From the NCBI GenBank assembly GCA_963799105.1, contig CAWCVR010000002.1, positions 186,001-250,000 of the forward strand: DNA of 64,000 nucleotides, given 5' to 3'. This stretch comes from CAWCVR01 sp963799105 (GTDB lineage Bacteria > Acidobacteriota > Terriglobia > Bryobacterales > Bryobacteraceae). Positions within the stretch are counted from its first letter, which is position 1. Each line of letters opens with the position of its first letter. The notes under the pieces were generated by a model that was not told the origin of the DNA, searched no databases, and saw only the letters and a program-made list of their open reading frames with translations. A program made the translations under genes and the position numbers. Below, in pieces: positions 1 through 8,504 of this stretch.

Positions 1-927
1 AACGCGCTCGACGGAATCCGCTCCAGCACGATTACGCCATCGCTCTCCTACAACACCGTCAACCACCCCATGAACCCCACGGGCGGGAAGAGCATCTTCT
101 TCTCGGCTGGCTTCGCGGGCAGCGCGCTGGGCGGCAACGTCAATACCGTCCGTCCGGCGGTCGACTTCAAGTACTTCCACACGTCTCCCCTGAACCGCAA
201 CCACATCCTGGCGTTTCACGCCTCGGGCTGGGTGATCACAGGGTATGGCGGCAAGGAAGTCCCGCCCTTTTCGCGCTCCTTCATGGGCGGCGAGCAGGAT
301 GTCCGCGGATTCGAGAACTGGGGCATCACGCCCATCGCCTTTATCGCCTCAAACGCCAGCGTCAATGTGTACAATACCGATGGAAGCCAGCGCACGCAGA
401 AGGTGGTCAGCGGCGGAACCGTTACGGCGGTTCCGGTCACCATGCAGATGCCCATTTATCAGCTCATCACGCCGGGCGGCGATGTCCAGGGCGTGGGCAA
501 CTTCGAATACCGCATTCCCATCGTCGGCCCCGTCACGCTGGCGCCATTCGTGGACGCCGGCGTCAACCGGATTCTGCGGGCCGGCCAGCTCAGGATGGTC
601 GGTTCGCGCGTCGATACTCTGAACCTGGCCTACCCGCAGGCCGGATTCGACGGCAGGGTGTACATCGCCCCGGGGACCGAGAAACCGCGCGTTTCCACGG
701 GCTTGGAATTGCAGGTGCTGCTGCCGGTGGTGAACGCGCCATTCCGCGTCTATTTTGCCTATAACCCGTCGGTGGTGCGCGAGTACCTGCAGCCGCCCAT
801 AGTGGCCGACCGTTCCATGTTCCCCAACAACGCCACCTTCCTGAACGCCCTTGCGAGCTACGGGACGGCGTATCCTTTCTATGAGAAGCGCACCATGTTC
901 CGCTTCACCATCGGCAGGACTTTCTGA
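1..927 (+). CDS. bamA: Outer membrane protein assembly factor BamA, C-terminal part (5' end outside window)
   Basis: The reading frame is open from the first base, so this is the C-terminal ~308 residues of a longer protein. It shows the end of a BamA/Omp85 beta-barrel: the conserved stretch FMGGEQDVRGF before the last strands, GVGNFEYRIPIVG and PFVDAGV, and a terminal phenylalanine (FTIGRTF*) as in most barrels inserted by the BAM complex. BamA folds and inserts outer-membrane proteins. Two Skp/OmpH-like genes follow directly, the classic bamA-skp order, which supports the call over a TamA or two-partner-secretion homologue. The POTRA domains are not in the window. Confidence 0.88.
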   Translation, partial: NALDGIRSSTITPSLSYNTVNHPMNPTGGKSIFFSAGFAGSALGGNVNTVRPAVDFKYFHTSPLNRNHILAFHASGWVITGYGGKEVPPFSRSFMGGEQDVRGFENWGITPIAFIASNASVNVYNTDGSQRTQKVVSGGTVTAVPVTMQMPIYQLITPGGDVQGVGNFEYRIPIVGPVTLAPFVDAGVNRILRAGQLRMVGSRVDTLNLAYPQAGFDGRVYIAPGTEKPRVSTGLELQVLLPVVNAPFRVYFAYNPSVVREYLQPPIVADRSMFPNNATFLNALASYGTAYPFYEKRTMFRFTIGRTF

Positions 928-1045
928 ACATGCGTCACGCCGATTCACGGGAAGTTCAGGGGCGGGAACGCGGGCTGCCCTCCGGGGCGGCGCCGTCCGC
1001 CCGCGCTCGCTTTGTACCAGTGCTTTTGTATCCAGGAGTTTTCGA

Positions 1046-1759
1046 ATGAAGATGAATGTCGCCGTAATCCCCGTGTTGCTGCTGGCGGCCGTGTCGGCGC
1101 AAGCCCAGGGCCAGACCAATCCGCCGGCCAGACCGCCGGCCTCGGCCGCGGCAGCTACTCCCGCCCCCTCCGCCGGAGCGGCCGCCATGCCTACCAGGAT
1201 CGGACTCATGAATGTGCGCGATGCCATCATGGCGACAGCCGACGGCAAGAAGGCCGCCCTCGACCTGGAAGAGAAGTTCGCGTCGCGCCGGACTGCCCTG
1301 CAGAAGCGGCAGATCGATCTTCAGGCCAAGAAGGACCAGTTGGGCCGCGCCGGGGCCGCCATGAGCGACGCCGCCAAAGCCTCTCTCGCCAGGGAAATCG
1401 ATACCGAAGAGAAGAACTTCAAACGCGACGTGGAAGATCTCAATACCGATGGCGAGGACGAGCAGAACAAGCTCTTCCAGACCATCTGGGCCAAGTTGCA
1501 GCCCGTGGTCCAGCAGTACGCTCTGCAGAACGGCTTCGCCGCCATCCTGGATGTGGGGAACGACCAGACGCCCGTGTTGTGGGCCTCCAATACCATGTTC
1601 ATCACCGCCGATGTCGTGAGCCTTTATAACCAGAGCCATCTACCGGCCGCGGGCGCCCCGCCGGCGGCCCCGAGACCAGCCGCGGCCGCGCCCGCAACCC
1701 CCAAGCCGGCCGCGACGCCCGCTCAGACGCCGGCTCCGCCGCCCGTCAAGAAGCCGTAG
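1046..1759 (+). CDS. OmpH/Skp-family periplasmic chaperone (first of two)
   Basis: A 237-residue protein. The ATG at 1046 is preceded by AGGAG at 1034-1038, the best ribosome binding site in the frame, and is followed by a clear Sec signal peptide ending near AQAQ. After an Ala/Pro-rich stretch (to about residue 50) comes the OmpH pattern: a short strand (RIGLMNVRDAI), a long charged coiled coil (about residues 65-140) and a second strand (FAAILDVGN). Skp-type proteins hold unfolded outer-membrane proteins in the periplasm and pass them to BamA, encoded just upstream. The C-terminal ~35 residues are Pro/Ala-rich and end in KKP, unlike classical Skp. It is a close paralogue of the next gene. 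Confidence 0.85.
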   Translation: MKMNVAVIPVLLLAAVSAQAQGQTNPPARPPASAAAATPAPSAGAAAMPTRIGLMNVRDAIMATADGKKAALDLEEKFASRRTALQKRQIDLQAKKDQLGRAGAAMSDAAKASLAREIDTEEKNFKRDVEDLNTDGEDEQNKLFQTIWAKLQPVVQQYALQNGFAAILDVGNDQTPVLWASNTMFITADVVSLYNQSHLPAAGAPPAAPRPAAAAPATPKPAATPAQTPAPPPVKKP

Positions 1760-1837
1760 AACTGAACCGTGTGCGCCATGATAACGATGGGCCGCGCCCA
1801 TCCGAATGGTATTCTTAACCTTAGGAGTTTCGGAAGC

Positions 1838-2425
1838 TTGAGAAAAAGAATCGTCCTTCCCGTATTGGCTTGGGGAATGTTGTCGCTGGCCCAGGCCCAG
1901 AACCAGCCTCCGGCTGCCGCCGCGCCGGCCAAGGTGGCCATCATCAACATCCACGCCGCCATTGTGCAATCCGCCGACGGCAAAAAGGCCGCCGCGGAGC
2001 TGAGCGCCAAGTTCGACGCGCGCAACACCGCTCTGCAGAAACGCAACGCCGATCTTCAAGCCAAAGTGGAGCAGTTGAGAAAAGGCAGCGCCGCCATGAG
2101 CGATGAGGCCCGCGCCAAGCTGATGCGCGACAACGACGCCGAAACCAAGGCCCTGCAGCGCGACGGCGAGGATCTCAATGCCGACATCGATCAGGACCAG
2201 GGCAAGCTCACCAACGACTTGGGTAGCAAGATGATGGAGATCGTGCAACAGTACGCCCTCGCCAACGGGATCGTCCTGGTGCTGGACGTCAGCAACCCGC
2301 AGACCCCCGTACTGTGGCACCACCCGGCCGTCGACATCACCACGGAGATCATCAGGATTTACGACCAGCAGCACCCGGTTGCCGCCAAAACCGCGGCCCC
2401 CGCTCCGCCTCCGGCCAAGAAGTAG
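1838..2425 (+). CDS. OmpH/Skp-family periplasmic chaperone (second of two)
   Basis: A 195-residue protein. I place the start at TTG 1838 because AGGAG sits at 1823-1827 in the same context (AGGAGTTTCG) as in the first paralogue, and the sequence after it is a normal signal peptide (MRKRIVLPVLAWG, ending near AQAQ). The core repeats the preceding gene almost motif for motif: IINIHAAIVQSADGKKAA, a coiled coil with RNTALQKRNADLQAK, then IVLVLDVSNPQTPVLW. Its Ala/Pro tail is shorter and ends in KK. Probable role: periplasmic chaperone for outer-membrane proteins. The pair probably arose by tandem duplication and may be co-transcribed with bamA. Confidence 0.82.
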   Translation: MRKRIVLPVLAWGMLSLAQAQNQPPAAAAPAKVAIINIHAAIVQSADGKKAAAELSAKFDARNTALQKRNADLQAKVEQLRKGSAAMSDEARAKLMRDNDAETKALQRDGEDLNADIDQDQGKLTNDLGSKMMEIVQQYALANGIVLVLDVSNPQTPVLWHHPAVDITTEIIRIYDQQHPVAAKTAAPAPPPAKK

Positions 2426-2480
2426 TGAACCGTTTCCACTTCCGGCTCGTCTCAGTTAGGGTAGGCGGTTTGCCTGTCCC

Positions 2481-2607
2481 AGGTCTTCGACCGTGTGATT
2501 TGGTGCCATTACCGGGCCGCTCGCTCACGCTCGCGGTTCCGGACAGAACCGCGAGCGTGAGCGAGCGGCCCGTGGCAAAGGAACAGTTTCTCACGGTCCC
2601 GGCACTA
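2481..2607. repeat. 127-bp palindromic element, copy 1
   Basis: A central perfect inverted repeat with 26-nt arms (2514-2539 and 2546-2571) encloses the loop CGGACA. Unique-looking flanks of about 33 and 36 bp complete the element. The whole 127 bp recurs at 56553-56679 in reverse orientation with only about three flank mismatches. The loop, however, reads CGGACA on the plus strand in both copies, so it is flipped relative to the flanks. It lies between two genes read on the plus strand and could act as a REP-like element or terminator. Confidence 0.9.
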
Positions 2608-2650
2608 GCCCGTCTCTTGGCGGCAAGGCCGCTGTGTCAGAATCGAAGTA

Positions 2651-3025
2651 ATGAGACTCGCTCTCGCACTGTTCGCATGCGCGCTGGCCGCCTCTGCCGC
2701 GGGTGTCGACGGCCACTGGAACGCGCAGTTCGCCCCCGGCAAGAAGGCGGCCGCGCAACCGCCCGCGCCGTTCTCGCTCGACCTGAAAACCGATGGCGGC
2801 GCTGTCACCGGCACGGTGGCTCTCCCAGGCAAGAAGAAGCCCCAGATCCAGAAAATTGAGAACGGCAAGCTCGACGGCGACCGCCTGACCTTCACCACTT
2901 CGCAGAAGGGGAAGAGGGCCGCGGCCTTCTCCTGGGATGCCGCGCTCCAGGACGGCCAACTCGCCGGGTCGCGCACTCGCGACGGCGCCAAACACGGGCA
3001 GAAATTCACCGCCCAGAGGAATTGA
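2651..3025 (+). CDS. Small secreted protein of unknown function
   Basis: A 124-residue protein with a Sec signal peptide (MRLALALFACALAASAAG). The mature part is rich in beta-type residues: DGHWNAQF near the start, then FSLDLKTDGGAVTGTV and KIENGKLDGDRLTF. This pattern of alternating strands is common in small lipocalin-like or repeat-containing exported proteins of Solibacter relatives, but I cannot name a family securely. No cysteines or catalytic motif stand out. It ends 8 nt before the ATG of the next gene, so the two are probably co-transcribed. Confidence 0.65.
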   Translation: MRLALALFACALAASAAGVDGHWNAQFAPGKKAAAQPPAPFSLDLKTDGGAVTGTVALPGKKKPQIQKIENGKLDGDRLTFTTSQKGKRAAAFSWDAALQDGQLAGSRTRDGAKHGQKFTAQRN

Positions 3026-3033
3026 GCAGCACG

Positions 3034-4029
3034 ATGCGCACCCATTCGCCGTTCCGCACCGCCGCCCGTGTGGCGGCCGTTTCGCTGATCGCGGCGGCGG
3101 CCGCTCCTGGCCAGACCGCGCCGCCGCCGATCGCCTTCGAGGTGGCCTCCATCAAGCCGTCGCCGCCCATCGACCCCATGCGGATGATGTCCGGCCAGGC
3201 CCACGTCGGCGTGCACATCGACGCCGCGCGGGTAGATTTCGGCTTCACTCCGCTGATGAGCCTGATCACCTCGGCGTACAAAGTCAAGCCGTTCCAGGTA
3301 ACCGGCCCGTCCTGGCTGAACACCACCATGTTCGACATCCTGGCCAAGCTGCCCGACGGCGCCACCAAGGACCAGATTCCCGAGATGCTGCAGGCGCTGC
3401 TCGCCGACCGCTTCAAGATGACCATGCACCGCGAGAACAAGGAACATTCGGAGTTCAACCTGGTTGTCGCCAAGGGCGGCGCGAAACTGAAAGAGGCCGA
3501 GCCCGAGGCGCCCGAGGCCGATCAAACCGCCGCCGATGCAACCGCCAAGCCGGGGGAAATGACCAGCGACGGTCCCGAAGGCCGCACGCGCATGAGAATG
3601 GGCAAAGACGGCACCATGAAATACAGCGGGCCCGGCGTCAACGTGACAATCACCATGGCGAACGGCATGCTGCACATGGATGCCACCAGGATCACCATGA
3701 AGGCCTTTGCGGAAACGGTGCTCTCCCAATTCGCCGGCACTCCGGTGGTGGACAAGACCGGGATCGAAGGCAGCTACCAGATCACGCTCGATTTCTCCAT
3801 GGAGGAAATGATGGCCATGGCCCGGGCGAGCGGCGCCATGGCGGGCATGGGCGGTCGCGGAGGTCCCGCTCCGGCGCCCGGCCAGGACCCCGCCAATGCC
3901 GCATCCGACCCATCCGGGCCGTCGGTCTTCGCCATCGTCCAGCGGTTCGGACTCAAGCTCGTCCCACAGAAGACCGCGGTGGACTTTATCGTCATCGACC
4001 ACATCGAGAAAACTCCCACCGAGAATTAG
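3034..4029 (+). CDS. TIGR03435-family protein
   Basis: A 331-residue exported protein. It begins with a signal peptide, then the family hallmark FEVASIKPSPP, a middle section (LITSAYKVKPFQVTGPSWL, MLQALLADRFKMTMHRE, FNLVVAKGGAKL) and the final GLKLVPQKTAVDFIVIDHIEKTPTEN. TIGR03435 proteins are expanded in Solibacter and related acidobacteria; their function is unknown. Residues about 155-190 and 255-295 are low-complexity inserts rich in Ala, Gly and Met. The ATG at 3034 lies 13 nt after AGAGGA (3015-3020); a TTG at 3022 would leave almost no spacing and is less likely. Confidence 0.82.
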   Translation: MRTHSPFRTAARVAAVSLIAAAAAPGQTAPPPIAFEVASIKPSPPIDPMRMMSGQAHVGVHIDAARVDFGFTPLMSLITSAYKVKPFQVTGPSWLNTTMFDILAKLPDGATKDQIPEMLQALLADRFKMTMHRENKEHSEFNLVVAKGGAKLKEAEPEAPEADQTAADATAKPGEMTSDGPEGRTRMRMGKDGTMKYSGPGVNVTITMANGMLHMDATRITMKAFAETVLSQFAGTPVVDKTGIEGSYQITLDFSMEEMMAMARASGAMAGMGGRGGPAPAPGQDPANAASDPSGPSVFAIVQRFGLKLVPQKTAVDFIVIDHIEKTPTEN

Positions 4030-4128
4030 CCGGTCGCGCGGGCCGGTCCGCGCCGGATGGGCATGGCCGCCACTCCATCGCGGCCGGCCTATGCTACACT
4101 CAATCCGGCGGGGGCGCAGCGGAAGCCA

Positions 4129-4515
4129 ATGCAGCCTACCATCCTGATCGTCGATGACGACCCGCAAGTCCGAACCCTCTGCAGGAGGACCCTGGAGGGA
4201 GCCGGCTACCTCGCGAGGGAAGCGGGTAACGGCAAGGAAGCGCTGGCGGCAATCGGAGAATCGGCTTTCGATCTGATCCTTCTCGACCTGTGCATGCCCG
4301 GCAAGGACGGTTTTGAGTTTCTGGAATCCGTTCGCGCCGAGTTGCCGAAACTCAAGATCGTCGTGATCTCCGGGTTTATGAGTGCAACCATGTTACCGGC
4401 TGCGAAACTGTTCGGCGCAACGGCAACGCTCGCCAAGCCATTCTCCCCCGATTCCCTGCTCTCGGCCGTGCGCCAGGCGCTGCCGGGGAAGGGTCCAGTC
4501 CAGGCATCCGGCTGA
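4129..4515 (+). CDS. Single-domain response regulator (CheY-like receiver)
   Basis: A 128-residue receiver domain with no output domain. It shows the acidic pocket (ILIVDDD), the phosphoacceptor Asp in LILLDLCMPGKDGF, the Thr/Ser switch region (VVISGF) and the conserved Lys in LAKPFSP. Such stand-alone receivers act as phosphate relays or protein-interaction switches. It is convergent with a large hybrid histidine kinase whose stop codon is 16 bp away. That kinase carries its own receiver with a similar KPFSPEAL end, so it is the obvious partner, though this is inferred from position. The ATG at 4129 was chosen because the receiver core begins five residues later. Confidence 0.85.
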   Translation: MQPTILIVDDDPQVRTLCRRTLEGAGYLAREAGNGKEALAAIGESAFDLILLDLCMPGKDGFEFLESVRAELPKLKIVVISGFMSATMLPAAKLFGATATLAKPFSPDSLLSAVRQALPGKGPVQASG

Positions 4516-4530
4516 TCCGCCTCCAGCAGG

Positions 4531-7500
4531 TTACCTTCCGTCTGCCGGCGAGGAGGGGTCGGCCAGCACCTCTCGGATCTTTGCCGCGAGTGCCTCCGGG
4601 CTGAACGGCTTATGCAGGAACGCCACGCCATCATCCAGTACGCCATGGCTGGCGATAACATCCGCCGTGTAGCCGGACATAAACAGCACCTTCAGATCCC
4701 GGCGCACTCCCTTCAGGCGTTCGGATAGCTCCTTGCCGTTCATTCCCGGCAGCACCACGTCCGTCAGCAACAAGCTGATCCGCCCCGGATAGCGCTCGGC
4801 CACGGCAATCGCCTCGTTGCCATCGGACGCTTCGAGGGCACGATAGCCATGCTGATTCAATGCGTCCATGGTGAAGGCTCGAACGGACTCCTGATCTTCC
4901 ACCACCAGAATCGTCTCGTCGCCTGTTTCCGTGGCAGGCCCGATCCGGTCCTCCTCCGGCCGTGGACAAGCATCTATTCTGGGAAGATACACCTTAAACG
5001 CGGTCCCGGCGCCCACTTCACTCGACACGTCAACCCATCCACCGCTCTGTCGCACGATGCCGTACACAGTCGACAGTCCAAGCCCCGTTCCCTTGCCAAC
5101 TTCCTTGGTGGTGAAAAACGGGTCGAAGATGCGCTGACGGACCGTCTCGTCCATGCCTTGCCCGGTGTCCGTCACGCTCATTATTACGTAGCGTCCCGGA
5201 GTCGAGTCGGGGTTACCGGCGGCGCAGCTTCCCGCGCTCAGATCGGCGTTCGTCGTCTCGATGCGCAGGCTGCCGCCGTCTGGCATGGCATCGCGGGCGT
5301 TCACCGCGAGATTCATCGCCACCTGATGAATCTGATCGGGGTCCGCCATCACCTGCCCCAGGGAAGCGTCCAGGTTCGTCTCCAGGGCGATATCTTCACC
5401 GATCAGGCGTTGCAGCATGGGTGCGTAGTCCCGGATAATTCCGTTCAGGTCCAGAGCCCTGGGCTCGATAACCTGCTTGCGGCTGAATGCCAGGAGTTGC
5501 TTCGTCAGACTGGCGGCCCGCTTACCGGCGGTGCTGATTTCGCTGGCGTAGAACCGTAACGGATCGTTGGCTTTCAGTCTCTTGAGCAAAAAGCCGCTAT
5601 AGCCATTGATCACCGTCAAGAGGTTGTTGAAGTCATGCGCTACGCCGCCCGCCAGTCTGCCGATGCTTTCCAGCTTTTGTGATTGCAGGAACTGCGCCTC
5701 CAGCCTGGCCTTCTCGCCTTCCGCACGCTTGCGCTCGGTGATGTCTTGGATGAAGCCGTCGTAGTAAATCGTTCGTCCATCCGCTCCGCACACCTTCCGG
5801 CTGTTGCTCGACACCCAAACCGCGGTTCCATCCTTACGCTTGAATTGACACTCGAAGCCCCGGACACTCCCTTGTTCTTCCATGAGCGCGACGCAACGCG
5901 CCCGCTCATCCGGATCCAGCCACACCTGATGAGCGGAGTCGTCGATCACGGATACGACTTCCTCGGGCGAGTCGTAACCCAGCATCTTTGCCAGGGCTGG
6001 GTTAGCGGCTAGAGACTTCCCTTCAGGCGAGGTCCGATAGATTCCTTCCAGCGCGCCGTCGAATATGTCCCGATAGTTCTTCTCGGCCTCCTTGCGTTGC
6101 GAAAGGTCGCGGGTCACGCCCACAACGTGAGTGACTTTCCCTCGCTCGTCCGAATGCAGTTTGGTGATGGTCTCAGTGGCTACGGCCGTTCCGTCCTTGC
6201 GGAGGTATTCGATTTCATTCGTGCGGATGCGCGCGGTTTCATCGCCACCCTCCACGGCGGCGATACGGCTCTGTGTCTCGGCGGCCATCATCCGGGCCGC
6301 CTCCGGTGGCATCGCCTGGTCCATCGATTGCGCCAGAGCTTCGTCCTGCGAAAACCCTCTCAATTGCCGGACCGATGGACTGATATACACGCAGCGCCCT
6401 TCCAGCTGGTCCCACAGCCAGATGACGTCGGCGGCATTCTCGGAAACCAGCTCGTAGCGCGCCTGGGTCTTCTTCTGTTCCGTAATATCGAAGAAGATGG
6501 TGGCGAAACGGTCGTCGCCCATAGGCGCCACGGAGATGACGAAGTGCTTGTCCATCGGGGGAAAGTACGTCTCGAACTGAAGGGGCGTTCCGGTTTCTAC
6601 AACCGGCGCATACTCCATCAAGTATGGAGCGACCTTCACTCCATAGACTTCGGTGGCCAACTTGTTCACGACGTCTTCCCGCCTGGCGCCGAGGATCTCT
6701 TCGTAGCGCCGGTTCACTTCCAGCAGGATGTAGTCTTGCGGGGCGCCGTTGGAATAAACCAGTTTGTGGATGGCGACTCCTTCCTGCATGGAGTCGAAGA
6801 GCGACCTGTACCGCTGTTCGGTTTGGTGCCTTTCCCGTTCGGCTATCTTCCGGTCGCTGATGTCAACCAGGAAACCTTCGATGCCGAGGACCCGATCGCC
6901 GTCGACTACGCGATTGGCCGAAAAGGTGTGGTGCCCGGCAGTCCCGTCCCGGCGCAATCTGGAAAACTCGCCGGTTCTGGCCGATTCGCCGCTCATGAGA
7001 GCTTCGACAGTCTCTTCCGCCCTGGCCAGGTCCGCTGGAATCTGTACCGCGGAGAAATGCAGCCCAATGGCTTCATCCCGGGCGGTGAATCCGTGCATCC
7101 GCAGCCACGCGGGGTTCACATCCTCATAACATCCGTCCACGCCGATTCTGAAGTACCCGGCGTCGGTGTTCTCGATGATCCCTTGAAACCTCGCCTTCTG
7201 AGCCTCCAGGCGGGTCTGCGCTTCCTTCCGATCCGTAATGTCGATGGTTGCCGAGATCGCACACGGCTTGCCGTCGAGCGAAATCCGCTCCGTCGAAGTC
7301 GAGCCGCTACGAATGTCGCCAGCCTTGGTGAGGAAGCGGCACTCGAAACCGCACAGACGGCCAGTGTCCTGGAATTGCCTGACGCTTTCTTCAAACTCGC
7401 GACCATCGACCCACATCCCGAGTTCATTCGCGGTGCGCCCGATAGCCTCCTCGCGCCGGTAGCCGGTAACCTTTTCAAATGCGTCGTTGACATCGATGAG

Positions 7501-8355
7501 GCGGCCGCCTTCGGTGAGATCGGTAAGGGCCATGATAGCCGGACTGCAGAGAAACGCCTTCTCGAACTTCTCCTCCGACCTCCGCAACGCTTCCCGCATC
7601 CGCTTGCGTTCGGTGATGTCTTCGACGAAACCCTCGAAATGAGGCGTCCGGTCATCCGGGCCACTGACCTTTCGGATGTTGGCCGACACCCAGATGGCAG
7701 TCCCGTCCTTACGCTTGAACTCGCATTCGTACGCACGGACGACTTCGCGATCCTCGAGTAGCTGCAAACAACGGGAACGGTCATTCGGATGCAGCCACAC
7801 CTCATGAGCCGTGTCGGTGATCGCCGACATGCCTTCTTCCACCGAATCGTAGCCCAGCATTTTCGCCAGAGCGGGGTTGGCACTTAGACACTTTCCTTCA
7901 ATCGACGTTCGAAAGATTCCTTCGAGCGCCCCCTCGAAGATGCCCCGATATCTTCTCTCGGCTTCCCGCAGCGCCTTTTCCGCCGTCTTACGCTCGGTTA
8001 TGTCCTTCCCGAAGACCGAAACGCCCACCGCCCGGTCGCCCCGGCGAATTGGATTGAATGCCAGCTCCAGTGTCCGGCCATTGAACAGACTATACTCGGC
8101 GCGAAACGGACCTTCCGATAGCGCGCGATCGTACATCGCGGGCCACAGCATCGCCCGTTCCGGCGGAAGCCAGTCCTCGGGCCGCATCCCAACCTCTGCC
8201 CGGACGCCAAACGTGCTGTCGAGATTGCCTCGGAATGCCGTATTGAACGTCAGCAATCTGTAATCGAGGTCCACCGACCAGATAAGATCGTCGCTGCTTT
8301 CTATCAAGGCGGAAAGATTGGCTTCGGCTTGACCTGGGTCCGTTGGAGGAACCAT
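4531..8355 (-). CDS. Hybrid sensor histidine kinase with seven PAS domains
   Basis: A 1274-residue protein with no transmembrane segment, so probably cytosolic. Seven PAS/PAC units lie at roughly 10-121, 135-250, 258-375, 388-503, 516-625, 632-752 and 760-875, most ending in D-I-T-E/D-R-K. Then come the HisKA domain (His907 in GGVAHDFNNLL), the ATPase (DTGQGM and GTGLGL boxes, FDPFFTTK) and a C-terminal receiver (Asp1199 in LLLTDV, Lys in LHKPFSP). PAS 2 and PAS 7 are close duplicates (GALEGI-RTS-EGK and NPALAKMLGYDS in both). Ligands are unknown. It should autophosphorylate His907 and pass phosphate to its own receiver or to the neighbouring CheY-like protein. Confidence 0.92.
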   Translation of the reverse strand: MVPPTDPGQAEANLSALIESSDDLIWSVDLDYRLLTFNTAFRGNLDSTFGVRAEVGMRPEDWLPPERAMLWPAMYDRALSEGPFRAEYSLFNGRTLELAFNPIRRGDRAVGVSVFGKDITERKTAEKALREAERRYRGIFEGALEGIFRTSIEGKCLSANPALAKMLGYDSVEEGMSAITDTAHEVWLHPNDRSRCLQLLEDREVVRAYECEFKRKDGTAIWVSANIRKVSGPDDRTPHFEGFVEDITERKRMREALRRSEEKFEKAFLCSPAIMALTDLTEGGRLIDVNDAFEKVTGYRREEAIGRTANELGMWVDGREFEESVRQFQDTGRLCGFECRFLTKAGDIRSGSTSTERISLDGKPCAISATIDITDRKEAQTRLEAQKARFQGIIENTDAGYFRIGVDGCYEDVNPAWLRMHGFTARDEAIGLHFSAVQIPADLARAEETVEALMSGESARTGEFSRLRRDGTAGHHTFSANRVVDGDRVLGIEGFLVDISDRKIAERERHQTEQRYRSLFDSMQEGVAIHKLVYSNGAPQDYILLEVNRRYEEILGARREDVVNKLATEVYGVKVAPYLMEYAPVVETGTPLQFETYFPPMDKHFVISVAPMGDDRFATIFFDITEQKKTQARYELVSENAADVIWLWDQLEGRCVYISPSVRQLRGFSQDEALAQSMDQAMPPEAARMMAAETQSRIAAVEGGDETARIRTNEIEYLRKDGTAVATETITKLHSDERGKVTHVVGVTRDLSQRKEAEKNYRDIFDGALEGIYRTSPEGKSLAANPALAKMLGYDSPEEVVSVIDDSAHQVWLDPDERARCVALMEEQGSVRGFECQFKRKDGTAVWVSSNSRKVCGADGRTIYYDGFIQDITERKRAEGEKARLEAQFLQSQKLESIGRLAGGVAHDFNNLLTVINGYSGFLLKRLKANDPLRFYASEISTAGKRAASLTKQLLAFSRKQVIEPRALDLNGIIRDYAPMLQRLIGEDIALETNLDASLGQVMADPDQIHQVAMNLAVNARDAMPDGGSLRIETTNADLSAGSCAAGNPDSTPGRYVIMSVTDTGQGMDETVRQRIFDPFFTTKEVGKGTGLGLSTVYGIVRQSGGWVDVSSEVGAGTAFKVYLPRIDACPRPEEDRIGPATETGDETILVVEDQESVRAFTMDALNQHGYRALEASDGNEAIAVAERYPGRISLLLTDVVLPGMNGKELSERLKGVRRDLKVLFMSGYTADVIASHGVLDDGVAFLHKPFSPEALAAKIREVLADPSSPADGR

Positions 8356-8504
8356 AACGCCCGTCCTTGCGGCGAAAAGCCATCTGCGGACTGAGCGCCG
8401 ATGCGGGGCCGGGGATCAGGCATGCCGCCCGGTTCGTATGGTTTTATGGGCCAGTCTCAGCGTACCACAGCCGGGCGTGCGCCAGAGTCGAACGCCGCAC
8501 GGCG

